DNA of 64,000 nt from Vespa crabro (GCF_910589235.1 NC_060971.1:4543326-4607325), one strand, 5' to 3'. Counted from the first letter of the stretch, positions 37,989-52,140 are shown. Program-made: numbers and translations. The notes: generated from the letters alone by a model not told the origin.

Positions 37989-40900
37989 ATGCATACAATA
38001 CCAGAATTAGGTACAAGCGTACCTGCCTTTCTTGCAAAACTTTGGAAACTAGTTGAAGATCCTGAGACCGACGACCTTATTTGTTGGTCACCTGTAAGTC
38101 GCCGATTTATTTATTATTAATAAATATTAATTCTTTTAAGATTTACAACATCGTTACTATATTTTAAATACAATATATGTTTAACAACAACTTGTACAAT
38201 CATTTTTTTTACCGGTTCTTTTTTTATATCTTTCCATAAATAGTTTAATCAACGTAACGTAAGCTTAACGTTGATTTCTATCGTATATATTTTTAATTAT
38301 ATTGTCATCATTAAGTAATGTAAATTTATATTTTTTGTTTAGAATGGACGAAGCTTTTTTATTCGAAATCAGGCACAATTTGCCAGAGAATTATTACCAC
38401 ATTATTACAAACATAATAATATGGCTAGCTTTGTGCGGCAATTAAATATGTGTATGTATAAAAATATATATTTCTATATGTAATATATTCTAAATTTAAC
38501 ATTAACCTTATAATTGAACATCATACAATTTATTATATTTTAGATGGATTTCATAAGAAAGTTTCTGTAGAATTAGGCGGTTTAAAATGTGATAGGGATG
38601 AAATGGAATTCGCACATCAATTTTTTTGTAAAGGTCATCCATATCTTGTTGAACATATTAAAAGAAAAGTAAGTTCATATTATTGACAATTATTTCTTTA
38701 TTTAATACTAATCTACAATAATTTATAAAAGTGGTAGATGTTGCTTTTATTTTAAATATGAAATTAGAAACTTGATATTTAAAAATTCACAATTTGCTTT
38801 ATAATATATATACATATATATATATATATAGATTGCATCAAGTAAAGGTCAAGATCCAGCTCTTACACCTATTAAGCCAGAACTAATGAATAAAATGTTA
38901 ACAGAAGTAAGAAGTATGAGAGGTAGACAGGAACATTTAGATTCGCGATTGGGTGCTATGAAAAGAGAAAATGAAGCATTATGGAGAGAGCTTGCAATGC
39001 TTAGACAAAAACATTTAAAACAGCAACAAATTGTAAACAAATTAATTCATTTCCTTGTAACGCTAGTACAACCATCAAGAAGTGGTGGACTTTCTGTTAA
39101 GAGACGGTATCCATTAATGATAGATGATTCTAATCGTCAGCGTAATAAACAAAGTAAAATTTCAAAGGTATTTATGCGTATGTTTCCTTATGTTTAATGA
39201 TTTTCTGAGATTTGAGTGTACAAATATATTTATATATTAATGGTTATATGTTTAGGCACAAACATCTCCAACAGGACCTGTTATTCATGAACTTGATTCT
39301 TCTGAACCAGATTTAGACTCTCAATACATAGTCGCTGAGTAGGTATTAATTTATTTTTATTGTAATTAATATAATAAAAATCTTGCGTAATACCTAAAAT
39401 TGGAATAATTTAAAATATAAATGAATAAATTTTTGTAACATAGAATGTTAGAGAATCAGCAACATCCAGCAATAGAAAGTCCTGAACATCCCAATGATTC
39501 ATCATTAGTAGATGATGACAGCATGGAAACTATACACTTAGTGGATAATGCGGTTCATCTTCAAAGAAATGATATTAGCTTGGTTAAGTCACAAGAGATA
39601 GATACAAAGAAGAAACGACCCTGTAAGGGTAAAAAAAAGTAAGTACATTAATAATTTCGTAAAGAAATTACGTTATTAATCACAATATATAATTGTTGAT
39701 CTATTAGTATTTTATAGGATACCATATAAACAATATTAAATAATATTTGTTTCCTACTTTCCTGTTAATTTCGAATTATTATCATAATCATATGACTTAT
39801 TATTAGTATTTGATAATGAGAATAATTATAAAATACTATATATATATAATTTATATAGTGTAATAATATACAATGCAATATTTAACTTTAAGTAACTTTT
39901 ACCATTGATATATTACTTTGAACATATATCTATACATATAATCTTATTAGATTATAATTTGTTTATATTAGTGCATGATTACTGTCCAAGCCAATCTTAC
40001 GTAGATTGTATAGCACGTTTCATACTTATTTCATTAATACTTATAATTATGCAATTTAAATATTATTAGGAGGAAAAACAAGGTGCCTGTCAAAATTTTG
40101 ATCCCATCAACGGAGAATGGACAAGAGTCAAGGTTAACATTTTTCACTCGACATAATTTGGTGTTGGTGTTTTAAGTTATTTCTTTTTTCTATTTTTTTA
40201 TTTTTTTATTTTTATTTTTATTTTTTTTTTTTTTTTTTTGTTTTTGTTTTTTATTTTTTCTTGTTGAAAGAAACTCTAAGTTGGCTCATAAACATGCTTT
40301 CCATAAATTCTTTTTGCATGACTGTAGGGGTTTCATAATGAAGTAATTGTAAATGAATCTCTGGATATATCGAAATGAGATGTATTTTGTTTTGTAGTAT
40401 TTAAATTATTTCTCAGTAATATTATATTGATAAACTAGTGAAAATCATATATTATGAAGTAATTAAGAGGCCAACATTTTTCTTTAAGTAAAAAAAAAAA
40501 TGTTACTTTCAAAAGAAATAAAATTTAACAAAAATATAAGTATTAAGTAAATGTACATGATTTGTTGCTTCAGTGTTCTGCAATTACAAATTTGGGGCAG
40601 TAACATGATCAACAAATATGATGCCTTACATATATTGCATGAACAATGATTAGTTATCATGATTTAATTATTTGTGGCTGTAACTGGACATACATGCATA
40701 TTTACACATTTACATGATACCATATTTTATCAAATTATGATTATATGTATATGACGTTGTAATAATTATATTTCTATACTATTTAAATACATCTTACATA
40801 TATATATATATATATAGGTGGGGCAAGTTGATGTGAACAGACTTGTTAATTGATCTCATACTATGCTATGTATCTTCAGTCAGGAAATCAATCCTTTTTT

Positions 40901-43500
40901 AGGTTTAACATAATACTTTTGCTATTCTGTTAATTGAGTTAGAGACATTACATTTAAGATTTATCTTGCATGATACTAGTAATAAATCATTAAGCATACT
41001 TTTTCTTATATTTCTGCCAAATTTTCAAAATTAGACAACAGATACTAAAGAAAGAACATAAGGTATATCAGTCATATAAAAATGAAGATAATGAAGATTC
41101 GCATTAGGTTGTCTCACTTTTTAGGGAAGAAACACATTTGCTCGAAATACCCATTGAGGACTCTCCTGTGACGATTGCATTATTGGAGAATAATTCAGTC
41201 ACTTCTAAACCAATACCAGTGGCGACTGTTCGTAGTTCCAAGTTAGCAGCTATGGCTGCTAACATGAGTAAATCCAATGAAGTTGAACCTGATGTTGATA
41301 TTGAACCGTCAACTGAAGTAGACGACGATATTCAAGAAACTGACTCTTCTCTGGTGAAACTTGAAGACATATTAATTGTTCCCGAAATTATCAATAATAA
41401 TAATATGGAGAATGATGAAAATGAAGAGAATAGCAATAACAGTTCCAATAGTCAATCTGCAAGGCTTAATAACGATTTCATGAATGTTAATCACGAAGAA
41501 AATATCATAGATGAAGATAATCAGATTGTTGCAGATAAAAGTGAAGCATCAAATTTGTCGGAGCAACAAAAATATGGCTGCAATAAACCAGACAGAAGTG
41601 ATTCAGTAGACTTATCTTTGAGTTGCGTCAATCCTTCAGGCGTACCTGATGCTAATTACAGGTTAGGAACAATGTAAGTTCAACATAGACCATGGGTAAT
41701 GAGATCAAATGCAGTGTATTCTACTTAAATGTAGTGGAAATATTAATTCAGAAGACTGAGGTGGGAACAACCGATTTTTATACTTTATAATGATTGCATT
41801 AATCAAGTACAAGGAATTTTTTACATATAAATTAATATCAATAATTGGTTATAACATATATATGTGTGTATATTGCATGCACATACATATATGTACGTAT
41901 ACATCAAATGATAAAATTCAAAATTTTATTGTTTTTATAATATCCCATCGTTGTACGTCTCAGAAAAATTTGATCTTAACAAAGTATTATTTGAAAATCT
42001 TTTTACAAGTTTATTGCAGTCTGTCCGTATAAAAATTAGTATGTTATCGTGCATCTGTTGTCATCTATATTTCCGTATATGTTAGATTAAATTTTAAATG
42101 TAATTTTTCGTCTCATAAATGATAGTAAAAATACTTAATAACAACAGTATGTGCATCACTAATATAAGTTATTAAAAAAACAGAACTAATACTTAAGTCA
42201 TATGTGTGAAACTATTAGAAATATTGTTTGCACAAGTAGTATGATTTATTGAAACACTTATATACAATATGTTCTACCTTTTTTAATTCTTAAGAAATAA
42301 GTTTTTTCTGAGACTTACTACATAAAAGGCATTACATACACTGCATATAAATGAGAAATAAATATTGAAATATTGGTATATAGCTTATACCAATTATAAA
42401 ATATAATAAATATTGGTATATTTCAAACTTTATACCAATTTATCATCCATTATGAAATTTTGCTATTTACTTGTTTTTACATTGATTAGTTGGCAATATT
42501 GGTTTTATAAATTTACTTGTGCTTACATCTCTTCATATAAAGAATCATAATTTTCAGGTAACATTTAAACAATTTAGGAGCATCTATACAAACACGGATA
42601 AATTTGTGTGAATGGTGACATTTTTATGCATATTGATCTACTTTGAAAACTGTCTATAGGGAGGAAATGGATAATCATCTTGAATCAATGCAGACGGAAT
42701 TGGACAATCTTCGAGATATCCTACGTGGTGAAGGATATAGTATTGATGCTAATACACTTCTTGGGGTAAATACACTTTTTGGGGTAAATATATTTCTTGG
42801 GATAAATATATTTCTTGGGGTAAATACACTATTTTTTGGGGTAAATACACTATTAAAAATCACAAGAAAAACATCATTCAATGTTAATAGAATACATTAG
42901 ATTAGAGTCCAATTATTTTATAATCGCTTGTATTTTTAGTTATTTGGTGCAGAGGATTCTTCAATGTCATTTGGCATATCCGTTAATTCTGATTTGGATA
43001 GACATTGTGATAAAGAAGATGATGATCAATCTGCAGGTACGGTAATGCAATTACATTTTTTAATAATTTTATAGTTCGATTACTCTATTAATATTATCTG
43101 AATTTTTATACATATACAAGACAATATGTATGAGCATATGAATAGCATCATGTATGAATAGCATCAAAATCGTCTCTAAAATTTGTAGAAATCATTTTTC
43201 ATGAGAAAGAATAGAGTTGTATTAATATTATATGAATATGAATTATGAATTACGATTATAGTTGCTGACTCTATAAGTGGAAATGGTGGGGGAGAATTAA
43301 TGGCATATAACCCTGCACCTAGTTTATTAGATTTTGATGATGACATATTTTTGGGTGCTACTACATCATCTCCAATTACTAATTCAGCAAATGATGTGTC
43401 TTCAAGTAATCTATATGCTTCAGATCCCCTTGATTTAGAAGATAACAAAACTTCACTTCTTGAATCTTATGTAGGAAGCAATGAAAATAATAATTCGTAA
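37989..43500 (+). CDS. Hsf: Heat shock factor
   Basis: Eleven exons: 37989-38093, 38343-38451, 38544-38668, 38832-39167, 39256-39338, 39444-39638, 40070-40132, 41125-41673, 42660-42765, 42940-43036, 43262-43500; 668 residues. This is the trimerising transcription activator of heat shock genes. The winged-helix DNA-binding domain spans residues ~10-115 (FLAKLWKLVEDPE, NNMASFVRQLNMYGFHK, FFCKGHPYL). HR-A/B coiled coil ~125-195 (MLTEVRSMRGRQEHL...IVNKLIHFLVTLVQ), then KRRYP as a nuclear signal. A very basic run (KKKRPCKGKKK, RKNKVPVK) spans exons 6-7. Exon 8 is acidic and Asn-rich. HR-C lies across exons 9-10 (LESMQTELDNLRDILRGEGYSIDANTLLG then LFGAEDS). Exon 8 has two donors 12 bases apart (after 41661 or 41673), both in phase; I chose the stronger GTAAGT. 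Exon 9 ends in a tandemly repeated donor. Confidence 0.94.
42756..42850 (+). repeat. Tandem repeat of the HSF exon 9 splice donor
   Basis: Five near-copies of a unit built on cttnttGGGGTAAATA follow one another at intervals of 18, 18, 18 and 21 bp. The GT dinucleotides lie at 42766, 42784, 42820 and 42841; the third copy reads GGGATAAATA and has lost GT. The first copy is the exon 9 donor in the model above. Confidence 0.9.
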
Positions 43501-46500
43501 AATCTCTTTAAGGTAGGTGCTATATATTATTACTCATTAATATGTATGTTAATTGGTTCGTTAATTTTTTATTAACAACTTTTTATGCTTGAATGTCGTT
43601 ATGACATTAAAAGCATTTTTGTATTCTGTACACAATTTTTGCAATTTAATAAATATTATTATTTAAAATATGCATATACAATCATTATTATAAAATTATT
43701 ATTATAAAAAGTAGATCCTTATTCCATTACATTATTTTTTGTCCTATACTTTACTTAATTTTGTTATAAATTAATATGTATTTTATATAAGTATAATTGA
43801 AAATTCATATTAATTTCATCCAGTATGTTTAATCTTTTATTTTTAAACAAATAGGAGTTGTACTATTTGAAAATAATATCATAGTAACAAATTTGTCTGG
43901 AAAAATGTTCTCTTTATATGATTTTTCACATAAACGTGTTAATTTTTTTCTAAAACTTCGATTTATATGTAAACTTTGTTTATTTATAATTATAAATTAT
44001 TAATGAGCAGTATTTATTTTTATATAAAAATAATTATTATATCTATGAAAACATTGTTTGAAAAAAAGTTTTTAATTTGTTTTTTAATTTTATTGTACTA
44101 TGAATTAATGGATAAAGATATTCTTTCTTTATTTTAGCTTTCGAGGAAAGGCTACTGGATTCTTAATTACCTATATGGTAATACCATCATTTTAGTTTTA
44201 TTTAATATAACAAAAATTATCATAAAAACAGCAGCAGATTTAATGTCAGATGTGAAACAATAATAATATTAATGAAAAATTAGTTCTTTCTTTTTTTTTT
44301 TTTTTTTTTTTTTCTTTTCTTTTTTTCTTTACTTACAGTAGAAAGTATAACGTAATACGTCAAATAAATACCATTGGTTTGAGCTATATGTTTGAGCTAT
44401 ACTGCAACTCATGAAACGAAGAAAAATATTAATTTTAGTATATAATTTTATCAATTTTAATTAGTAAAAATATATATCACAGATATTATAAGTTATTTTC
44501 ACAAAATAATTTTTTTGTACATAAATATGGAAGTAACATCAATAACAAAGTGTGAGGCAAGTTTTATGCAATGTAGTAGGTGCATTAAAGAGCAACCTTC
44601 TTTTATATAACGCATCTGAGAGATATGCTGTTAGAATTAAAAATTCAAATGGCGTGATATATGTATGGACATGTTAAAAAAGATATGTTATGTCATTATA
44701 TTATATTTTTTGCATAATTGTTGATTAGATTATTATAATAATATTAAATAAAATGTATAAAGTGATAGTGTTTGAGAACTAAGATTTCAGCGTTCAGTTT
44801 TCATACGATTTCCTCGCTATCACACGTGCTTTAAAATTATTATTAATAAACGTGATCTTTTTTAAAAAAAGTATACTACACGTATTATTTTAAATTCGTA
44901 TATATCTTTGTATATCACGGAATTAAGCAAATTATTTTTTTCTTATTTAATTTATTTAATATAAACTCATTTAACGAAGATTGATCAATAACGTTCTCAG
45001 ATTCCATGTGTAATGATCTTAAAACACTGAAATCTTAGGCTTGTAATTGATTATTATAAAATATTGATTTCTGAGTTTGTTTTGAACAAATATTATAATC
45101 ATTATATTGTGCAGATTATTTAACATATATTATTCTAATTTGCAGGTAATTATTTTTTTACGAACGAAGCTATTTCTGCTATTAATATAAAATATATTGG
45201 CATGTGTACGATTTCATATGCAATCAACAATTAATGAAACAATTTTTTTTCTTCTTTTTTTCTTTTTTTCTTTTTTTTTTTTTTTTTTTTTTTTTTATAT
45301 ACATAAAAAAGTTACAACTTATTCCTTTTATGTTATCTTATCATAATATTTCTGTTTCAATCATAAACATGTATTTTCTATCATAATACGAATTATGATA
45401 TGTTATTACTTATTAACATAGAATTTTAATTTAGTTTATTCCGAGTTTAAATAGACAGTATATAATACAGATTATGGTATTCAGAATGGTTCGTCTATGA
45501 GGAATTAGTCGACTATCTTCAAAATTAAAAAAGAATAGAAGAATGTTTTATAAGCTGTGTATAATGACATCACTATTTCTATTTAATAATAATAACAATG
45601 TAATTTTTTAATCAGAATACGGAATATGTCTTTATAACTAAAGAATTATCTTCATTCTATCTCCTTTTTTTGTTTCCCGTTACATATTTCAGAAAAAAAA
45701 AAAAGAGTACCTCAATCCCAGGATTAAGTAATTATAGGCAGTTTTAAATAAAATACTTTGTTTTTCATAAATTTTTCATGAAATATTAGATAATAAATAT
45801 ATTTGAATACGCAATAATCTAATTTTGTACACGTATTTTTTGTAACATTGATCAATGAATAATAAGGAAGTTGAAAATATGAAAATTAAATAACATAATT
45901 GGTTAAGAAAATTTATTAAATTAATTTGCATTTTATCATACTGCTTTAGAAAATAATCGTCTGTTTCCTCTTAGCTGATCCATCTCATATATAAACAATA
46001 AATTATTAACTTTACGTACAACATATTGTAATTAAATTGATTAGTTACTTTGATAAATAGTTCCTCCTACAAAGGGTTAATCAACAAATAAATAATCTAT
46101 TATCATACAAAAGTATAGTTCGTATTGTACTATACTCTAAACTTTACAGTCTAAATAATCCAATAATGTAATGTGCTATCACTTTTCTATAAAACATGTG
46201 TCTTTTAAAATATATTATTAAATATTATTCATTAATAATAAAATGCAGAAATTTTGTTAAATACGCTTTTTTAAAAAATTCGAATCATATTAAACTGTAA
46301 ATCGTATTAAAATAGAAATTTAATGTCCATAATATATATCAAGAAGGCTTTATATAATCTTTATTTAAAAATATTTCTACTACGTTTGTCATACATTTTT
46401 AGATAAATAACGTGTAATTAATATAGATAAAGAAATTTTTACTAGCGATTATGTTAATTTTGTCTGTTACATAAATAAAATTTAGATTATTGTTTATGTA

Positions 46501-46877
46501 TTTAATTTATAAATGAATGTCCCATATATATATTGAATTATGTTCGAATTGAAAAAAAGAGTATTTTCAAATAAATTAAATTCAAGATATTATTTCGAGA
46601 ATCTGTTAGTAGAAAATCATGTAATATATGTATTTCATAGAGTCGGTATGTATTTATCTTAGAATAAATTTAATGGAAGAAAGAACGATGTATGATTAAA
46701 TATTTTTCTTTAAATAATGGTAATACAAATTATTATTATCCATTGATTAATCTAAAATCTGTTACACTTATTATTTTACACTTGTAATAGCAAAGTGTAT
46801 AGAATTATGCAAGTAGTTATATTTTCATATAATATTGTATATTGGAAACAATCACATTTTTTGTTAACTTCTTTTAC
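43501..46877. other. HSF 3'UTR (with intron) and GSAP 3' flank
   Basis: After the HSF stop a donor (AAG|GTAGGT, intron from 43513) pairs well with an acceptor at 44137 (TTCTTTCTTTATTTTAG). The rest is AT-rich with poly-T runs (44290-44325, 45260-45296) and shows no coding exon. HSF and GSAP converge here. Confidence 0.5.
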
Positions 46878-49800
46878 TTATAAAAAATCTTCTGTGGATG
46901 TTACAGTTGCTTCCATAAGCAAACCGAAATCTAATTCAGCAAGACTAGCTGAAATAATATTAGTAAAAGAGGCATATTAGTTTGTATTACAGAAATATCG
47001 ATCGTTGATATCTATTTATATATACCTTTTGCAGTGAGTAGATCAAGAAATGTATCTAGAGGCGATAAACGATCCGCAGAAGGAAATGCTGCTAAACCTA
47101 GAGATAAGTTTTTTTTTTTTTTATTAGATTTATTATCTTTTTATCATTTTACTTACTCACCATTATGATGATTACGGTGCTGGAAAGATCTACCACGATT
47201 TTGAGCTACTTCGCCTGATAAAATATTAGCTGCATGTTCCCGAGCTCTTAGCATAAAGCTAACTGGATGTAACCATTGATTTAAAAGTCTTTTGGCTCGA
47301 GATCGTGGCAGCAAAGATAGTAAAGCCAATTTTTTAATAATATTTTCTTTTGTATCACTTATATCTGATAATACATTTTCAATTATAATATGTAATTATT
47401 TTTTAATATTTACAATATAAACGTAGTGAGTAATATATACCTGCCATGATAATTTTTGTAACATCTACTTGTAACTCAAATACTGCTCTCTGAACATATT
47501 GTAAAAACATAGAATAACTTAAAGTTTTATACCCAAGATAAGTAAAAAACGACGTAAATCCTTGAGGAGCAGGAAACGCTATATTTTCTAATGCATATCT
47601 GTAACGTTCTAAAAGCATGAACAATAACCATCGTTTTCCATTATCCAATTGATCACTGAAATGAAATACATTTCATGATATATTTTTGTAAATCAAGTAT
47701 TTTAATTATGTAAATAATTTGAGGGATTTCTTACATAAGCATAAAACCACGTTCTTGTTCAATTCGTAAGTCAACGTTAGCAGCCCGACAAAGCATGTGA
47801 CATAAAATACGTGATGTTTCTAATTGTGCAGCTACGTATCTCGTAGCCATTGCATGAACTTGTAAAGCTGTACATGAACCTTGAATATGAGATGTCGATG
47901 ATTGTGTACCATTCTTCAAAAGATACATCGAAAGCTCGCGTAAATTAACTGAAACTATATGTTCTTGTTTCGAAGCAGTGCAACTTTCACTTTCTGTGAA
48001 TGGTAAACTAGAGTCCAACAACTTGTTGCTACGATTACCCAATAAATCTCCAAGAGCAACTGTAGCTATAACAAATCTGTATACTTAATAATTAGATACA
48101 GCCAAATATTAGAATATTAAAAAGAAACATTATATTATATATTACCCTCCACTTGGAGACATAGGAGTACTACATCTGGATAATGCCTCTGGTTGATAAC
48201 ATGCCAATGAGACCAATAATTTTTCCGCAATTTTACTTGGCTGAAATCTTGGCTTATCTTGAATATTTTTATTTAATTGTTCCCAAAGTCTAGTCCACAA
48301 ATCGCTATGATAAGGAACTAATCTTTGTTGTGGTGAAAGTAACATAACAGATGTATTCCATAATTTTTCATGACTTAATGTTATATTTAGATCATTAACT
48401 TTTATTTCAAAACTCGTGTACTCTTCCATCGTTGTAACAGGCAATAATGTTAATAAGGGCATAGCATCTGCAAGTAAATTCTTTTGTACCAAAGCGTATG
48501 ATCCGCCAATAAGAATTTCTTGCATATATCGTACGATCTCCAAAAGTCGAGGTTTCTCTGCTACAATGGATACTAAATCCGCAATAATTTCCATATCATT
48601 TTTATGACAAATGAAGTAATGCAAAATTCCCAAGCGTACTTCGACAGAAGTTTCTTTTCGAAAAATATCGATAAGGAAATCAGTAGAAATGGATAATTCT
48701 ACAAGATCTAGTGTGGGTAAATCAATAGTTAATATTTTGGAGTCAGAATTTGAAAAAATACTGCTTCCATCTAAGTAGCCAATCTTATTCTCTGTAATAT
48801 TATGATGAAGACCAGATGTTTCTTGCTTTTTATGATTTCCTTCTTCCGTATTTTGTAAATCAAGTAATGGAACTAAATAAGAACCATGTGATACAACAGG
48901 TGTTGAAGAACCACATAAAATGTGGCAACAGGGATCATGATTCAGTCCTATTTCAAGAAGATGTATAAGTAAACCTTGCACGAATACAATCATATAATGA
49001 TTTTTATATATTGCAAAGGTTGGTCTTATAAGCTTAGCACGTGACCATGGTATGCCTGGTATAACACAATGAATGACACAACTATGATGAAGAAGCGTAA
49101 CTGAATATGCAAAGTGTACAGTATTTGATTCAGTTAAAGAATTAAGTACATGTTGTGTTTTCATTGGTCTATATAGGTAATGATGACAAACACAGACCAT
49201 TCCTTTAGAATCTGATACCACAATAAGATCTAAAGAACAATCATGAACTCTCAAAGGTATAACATCATCTTCATAAGTTCCACAATTAGAAGTAGTTGAT
49301 AATTGAGGTAAGTTTAAAGGAATATTTAACTGAAAGACAAAACATTGTAATTATTGACAAATAATTAGTTATATAGAAATGTTTACTGTACAATAAAATA
49401 TTAACCACTGTTTCATGTGGAAGATCATCATGAAATTGAAGTCCACTAAGTGTCGGATTTGAACGAGACAATTTGATATTATTTTCATCGTTATCTTCGC
49501 TCACTAAACTCGTAGGAATTCGTCTGTGATGAATATGATATAAGACTTGATTTGTCATATCCCATTGTGCCCAAACAAATTCTTTTACTAATTCTTCGTG
49601 TTTTAATTCTTTTATTTCCCACAAAGCATCCACTGATGCATCAAATATGATAGTATATATCATGACACCTACATAAATAAAATTATAACATTAATATATA
49701 AAGAAAGTTAAATAAATCCTGATTAATTTAAGAATAATTCTATTATATACTTACATTCTTGATGAAGTAATAATAAAAATTTATCAGATGTAGTTTGGAG

Positions 49801-50765
49801 TTTTTCCCTATATAAGAACTGAATACGCACTTGCTTAGACCTTTCAATTTCTAAATTATAGAGTTTATCTATGTCAAGTTTCATTAGATATGCTTGATAA
49901 GTTTCTACATTCACAATTGACTCTTCTACTTTAGAGCTATTTTCTTCAATAGATTCGACAGCTTTTTCAATAGAAGAATTTTGCTTTGTCACATAGCCAA
50001 GTAACGTACGGCTTTGATTTATTGTAGCTTGAACAATATTCAATATCATTTGAAAACGATGTAGGATCTACAAAATATAATGCGAGGTGTTTTTTACAAA
50101 TTATATATATTTTTTATATAATATTCACCTCCAATTTATTTTTAATCCGGTCGTAATGGCCTATAACAGTATATTGCAAAATTGTGCCGTCTTCTAATAA
50201 CTTTTCTTCCAACCAACATATAAGAAGAGATCCATCTTTTTCTTGACCCAAAAGTTTCCATTGTTCAGCTACAAATATAGAAATATAGATCATGCATGAG
50301 CTAAGAAATATTAATATATTAATATATTAGTTATAATATATACAAGGCTGTTATATAGTTTTCGTCATAAATTATGATATAAGAAGTAGTAAGTAAGCAA
50401 ATACAGACTGCAATTTCATACTTGTAAAGTTATAAGATTTTCACATATTTATATATGTATATATATATATGAAAGTGAGTAAGAACTATTGAATATTTCA
50501 GAATATATTTATGATACAAGTAGAAGCACAAGTTATTGTACAATTTTAATGCTTTTATAATTTATTATGATATAGTTAATCACAATAGAACATTGACATT
50601 TAAAGGATATATTAACCTGTTACTATATGTATTGATATTTTACTTCAAAAAATATTAATTATAAAAATATATAAAAATAAATATTAGTTTAATCCTATAA
50701 ATGTCAATATTGAAATAATTGCAGTAAATAGAAAAAGAAGTAGTAAGTTACAAAGAAATATAAAG

Positions 50766-50798
<33 letters not shown>

Positions 50799-51290
50799 CA
50801 GAAGAAAAACAAAAAAAAAGAAAAAAAAACAGAACCAATCCTTACTTTCTGTTAATCATGTAATTCCTATTATTTACTTGCTTTTTATGAAACTTGATAG
50901 AACACTTATAATGCACTTATTAATACTTCCTTTTCAATCATATAATCCAACAACGTTCCTTTTCCTGTTTCCAATTGAAAAGTTCCTTTTTAATGCGATA
51001 ATCCGATCAAAATATTGGACTTTGTTGGTATTTATGGAATGCTATTAAATTAAGAATAACAACAAAACATTCTACATCAATAAATAAATAAACTGAGCTA
51101 ATAGTATAGATTGCCTTTATGTATTTTACTTCGTTAAGAATTATTTTATTACAATAACAATAATGCTGAATATATCATTGCACTATTAAATTTATTAAAT
51201 GTATCTCTTTTATTTTAACAAATATAATATACCTGTGACAGTTTTATCTGGCAAAAGTAATCGTAGCTTGGCAGCAAGATTTCCTATCAT
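46878..51290 (-). CDS. GSAP: GSAP / pigeon family protein
   Basis: Ten coding exons: 51290-51233, 50268-50129, 50067-49755, 49668-49406, 49329-48146, 48076-47735, 47655-47441, 47364-47161, 47097-47026, 46948-46878; about 953 residues. The family includes vertebrate gamma-secretase-activating protein and Drosophila pigeon. Support comes from FVWAQWDM (~201-208) within a predicted propeller-like N-terminal half, the following GMVCVCHHY and HFAYSV/IYKNHYMIVFVQGLLIHLLEIG strands, and a helical C-terminal half (GFTSFFTYLGYKTL; LALLSLLPRSRAKRLLNQWLHP). There is no signal peptide or membrane segment. The start at 51290 is the first Met in an open frame that continues upstream, so a further 5' exon is possible. 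A long insertion around residues 90-130 is rich in Ser/Glu. The molecular role in insects is not established by this sequence; in flies the family has been linked to learning. Confidence 0.78.
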
Positions 51291-51534
51291 ATCTTTCTTG
51301 GAACTATGTCTTAATAAAAAAATCTTATGTATAACGATTGCAATTAAATGAAAAAAAAAAAAAAAAAATTACTTTCTCCGAATTAAAGAATTATGTAAAA
51401 ATGTCACAAAAAGCACATTTCATTAGACAGCTGGATTCCATTGTTGAATTATAGAACTCAAGATGATAAGGAGATATAGACGTAGAAGACGTAGATGTTC
51501 TATCTCTTTCTAGTAAAATATGATTGGTCAATGC

Positions 51535-51548
51535 GTTTCCATGGTAAC
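51535..51548. promoter_or_regulatory. X-box (RFX-type binding site)
   Basis: GTTTCCATGGTAAC is a near-perfect inverted repeat that matches the RFX X-box consensus at both half sites. It lies about 245 bp upstream of the GSAP start codon and 39 bp upstream of a plus-strand TATA box. An ATTGG (CCAAT) lies at 51522-51526. Confidence 0.65.
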
Positions 51549-51586
51549 GGATCAATCCTATATCTAACTGCACCTTTGAGTAAATC

Positions 51587-51630
51587 TATAAAAGGCGAAC
51601 CAATGGAGGATACTTAGCAGATTGTACAGT
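51587..51630 (+). promoter_or_regulatory. Candidate plus-strand TATA promoter
   Basis: TATAAAAG at 51587-51594 is followed by CCAAT (51600-51604) and an ACAGTC initiator-like element near 51626. No open frame of note follows on the plus strand, so a product would be a non-coding RNA or a leader joined to distant exons. Motif-based only. Confidence 0.4.
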
Positions 51631-52140
51631 CGGTATACACAGGGAAGGTTATTTTTGAAGATCATCTTAATCGGATGTGAAGTAAAATTGTAATATTTTT
51701 GTTAAACATATTGCAATAAGTAATATATTCTTAATCGAATTAGAGTTGCAACTTGAAAAATAATAAGGTATAAATTTATGAAAACATTATATTAAAAGAA
51801 TCTCGTTGAAAAGTCGTTACAAATATTTTATCGTAGTATACCGAATCGATAAGATTTGAAAGATGGTTTCTTTTTTCCTTTTTGTTTGTTCTTTTGTTTC
51901 TTTTTTTTTTTTTTATTCTTTTTTCCTTTCCACAAAAAAAAAGAACTTAAAATGGATCGAAAATTTAGAAAAAAGACATAGACGTTCGATATTTTATGGC
52001 TTTTTTATTGAATGTTCCTAACTGTTATTAAGAAACAATGTGTATCTCTCATACATGTTATAAACTGGTCTTCGTGTACATATTAAAATTTTTTTTTTTT
52101 ACGGCGATGTAACCAATGATATTACAGTATTTCTTTAATG

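Noticed and set aside
41034..41061. Possible 28-base HSF microexon (RQQILKKEHK) between exons 7 and 8
   Set aside because: It has splice-like ends, but including it breaks the phase required by exon 8 at 41125.
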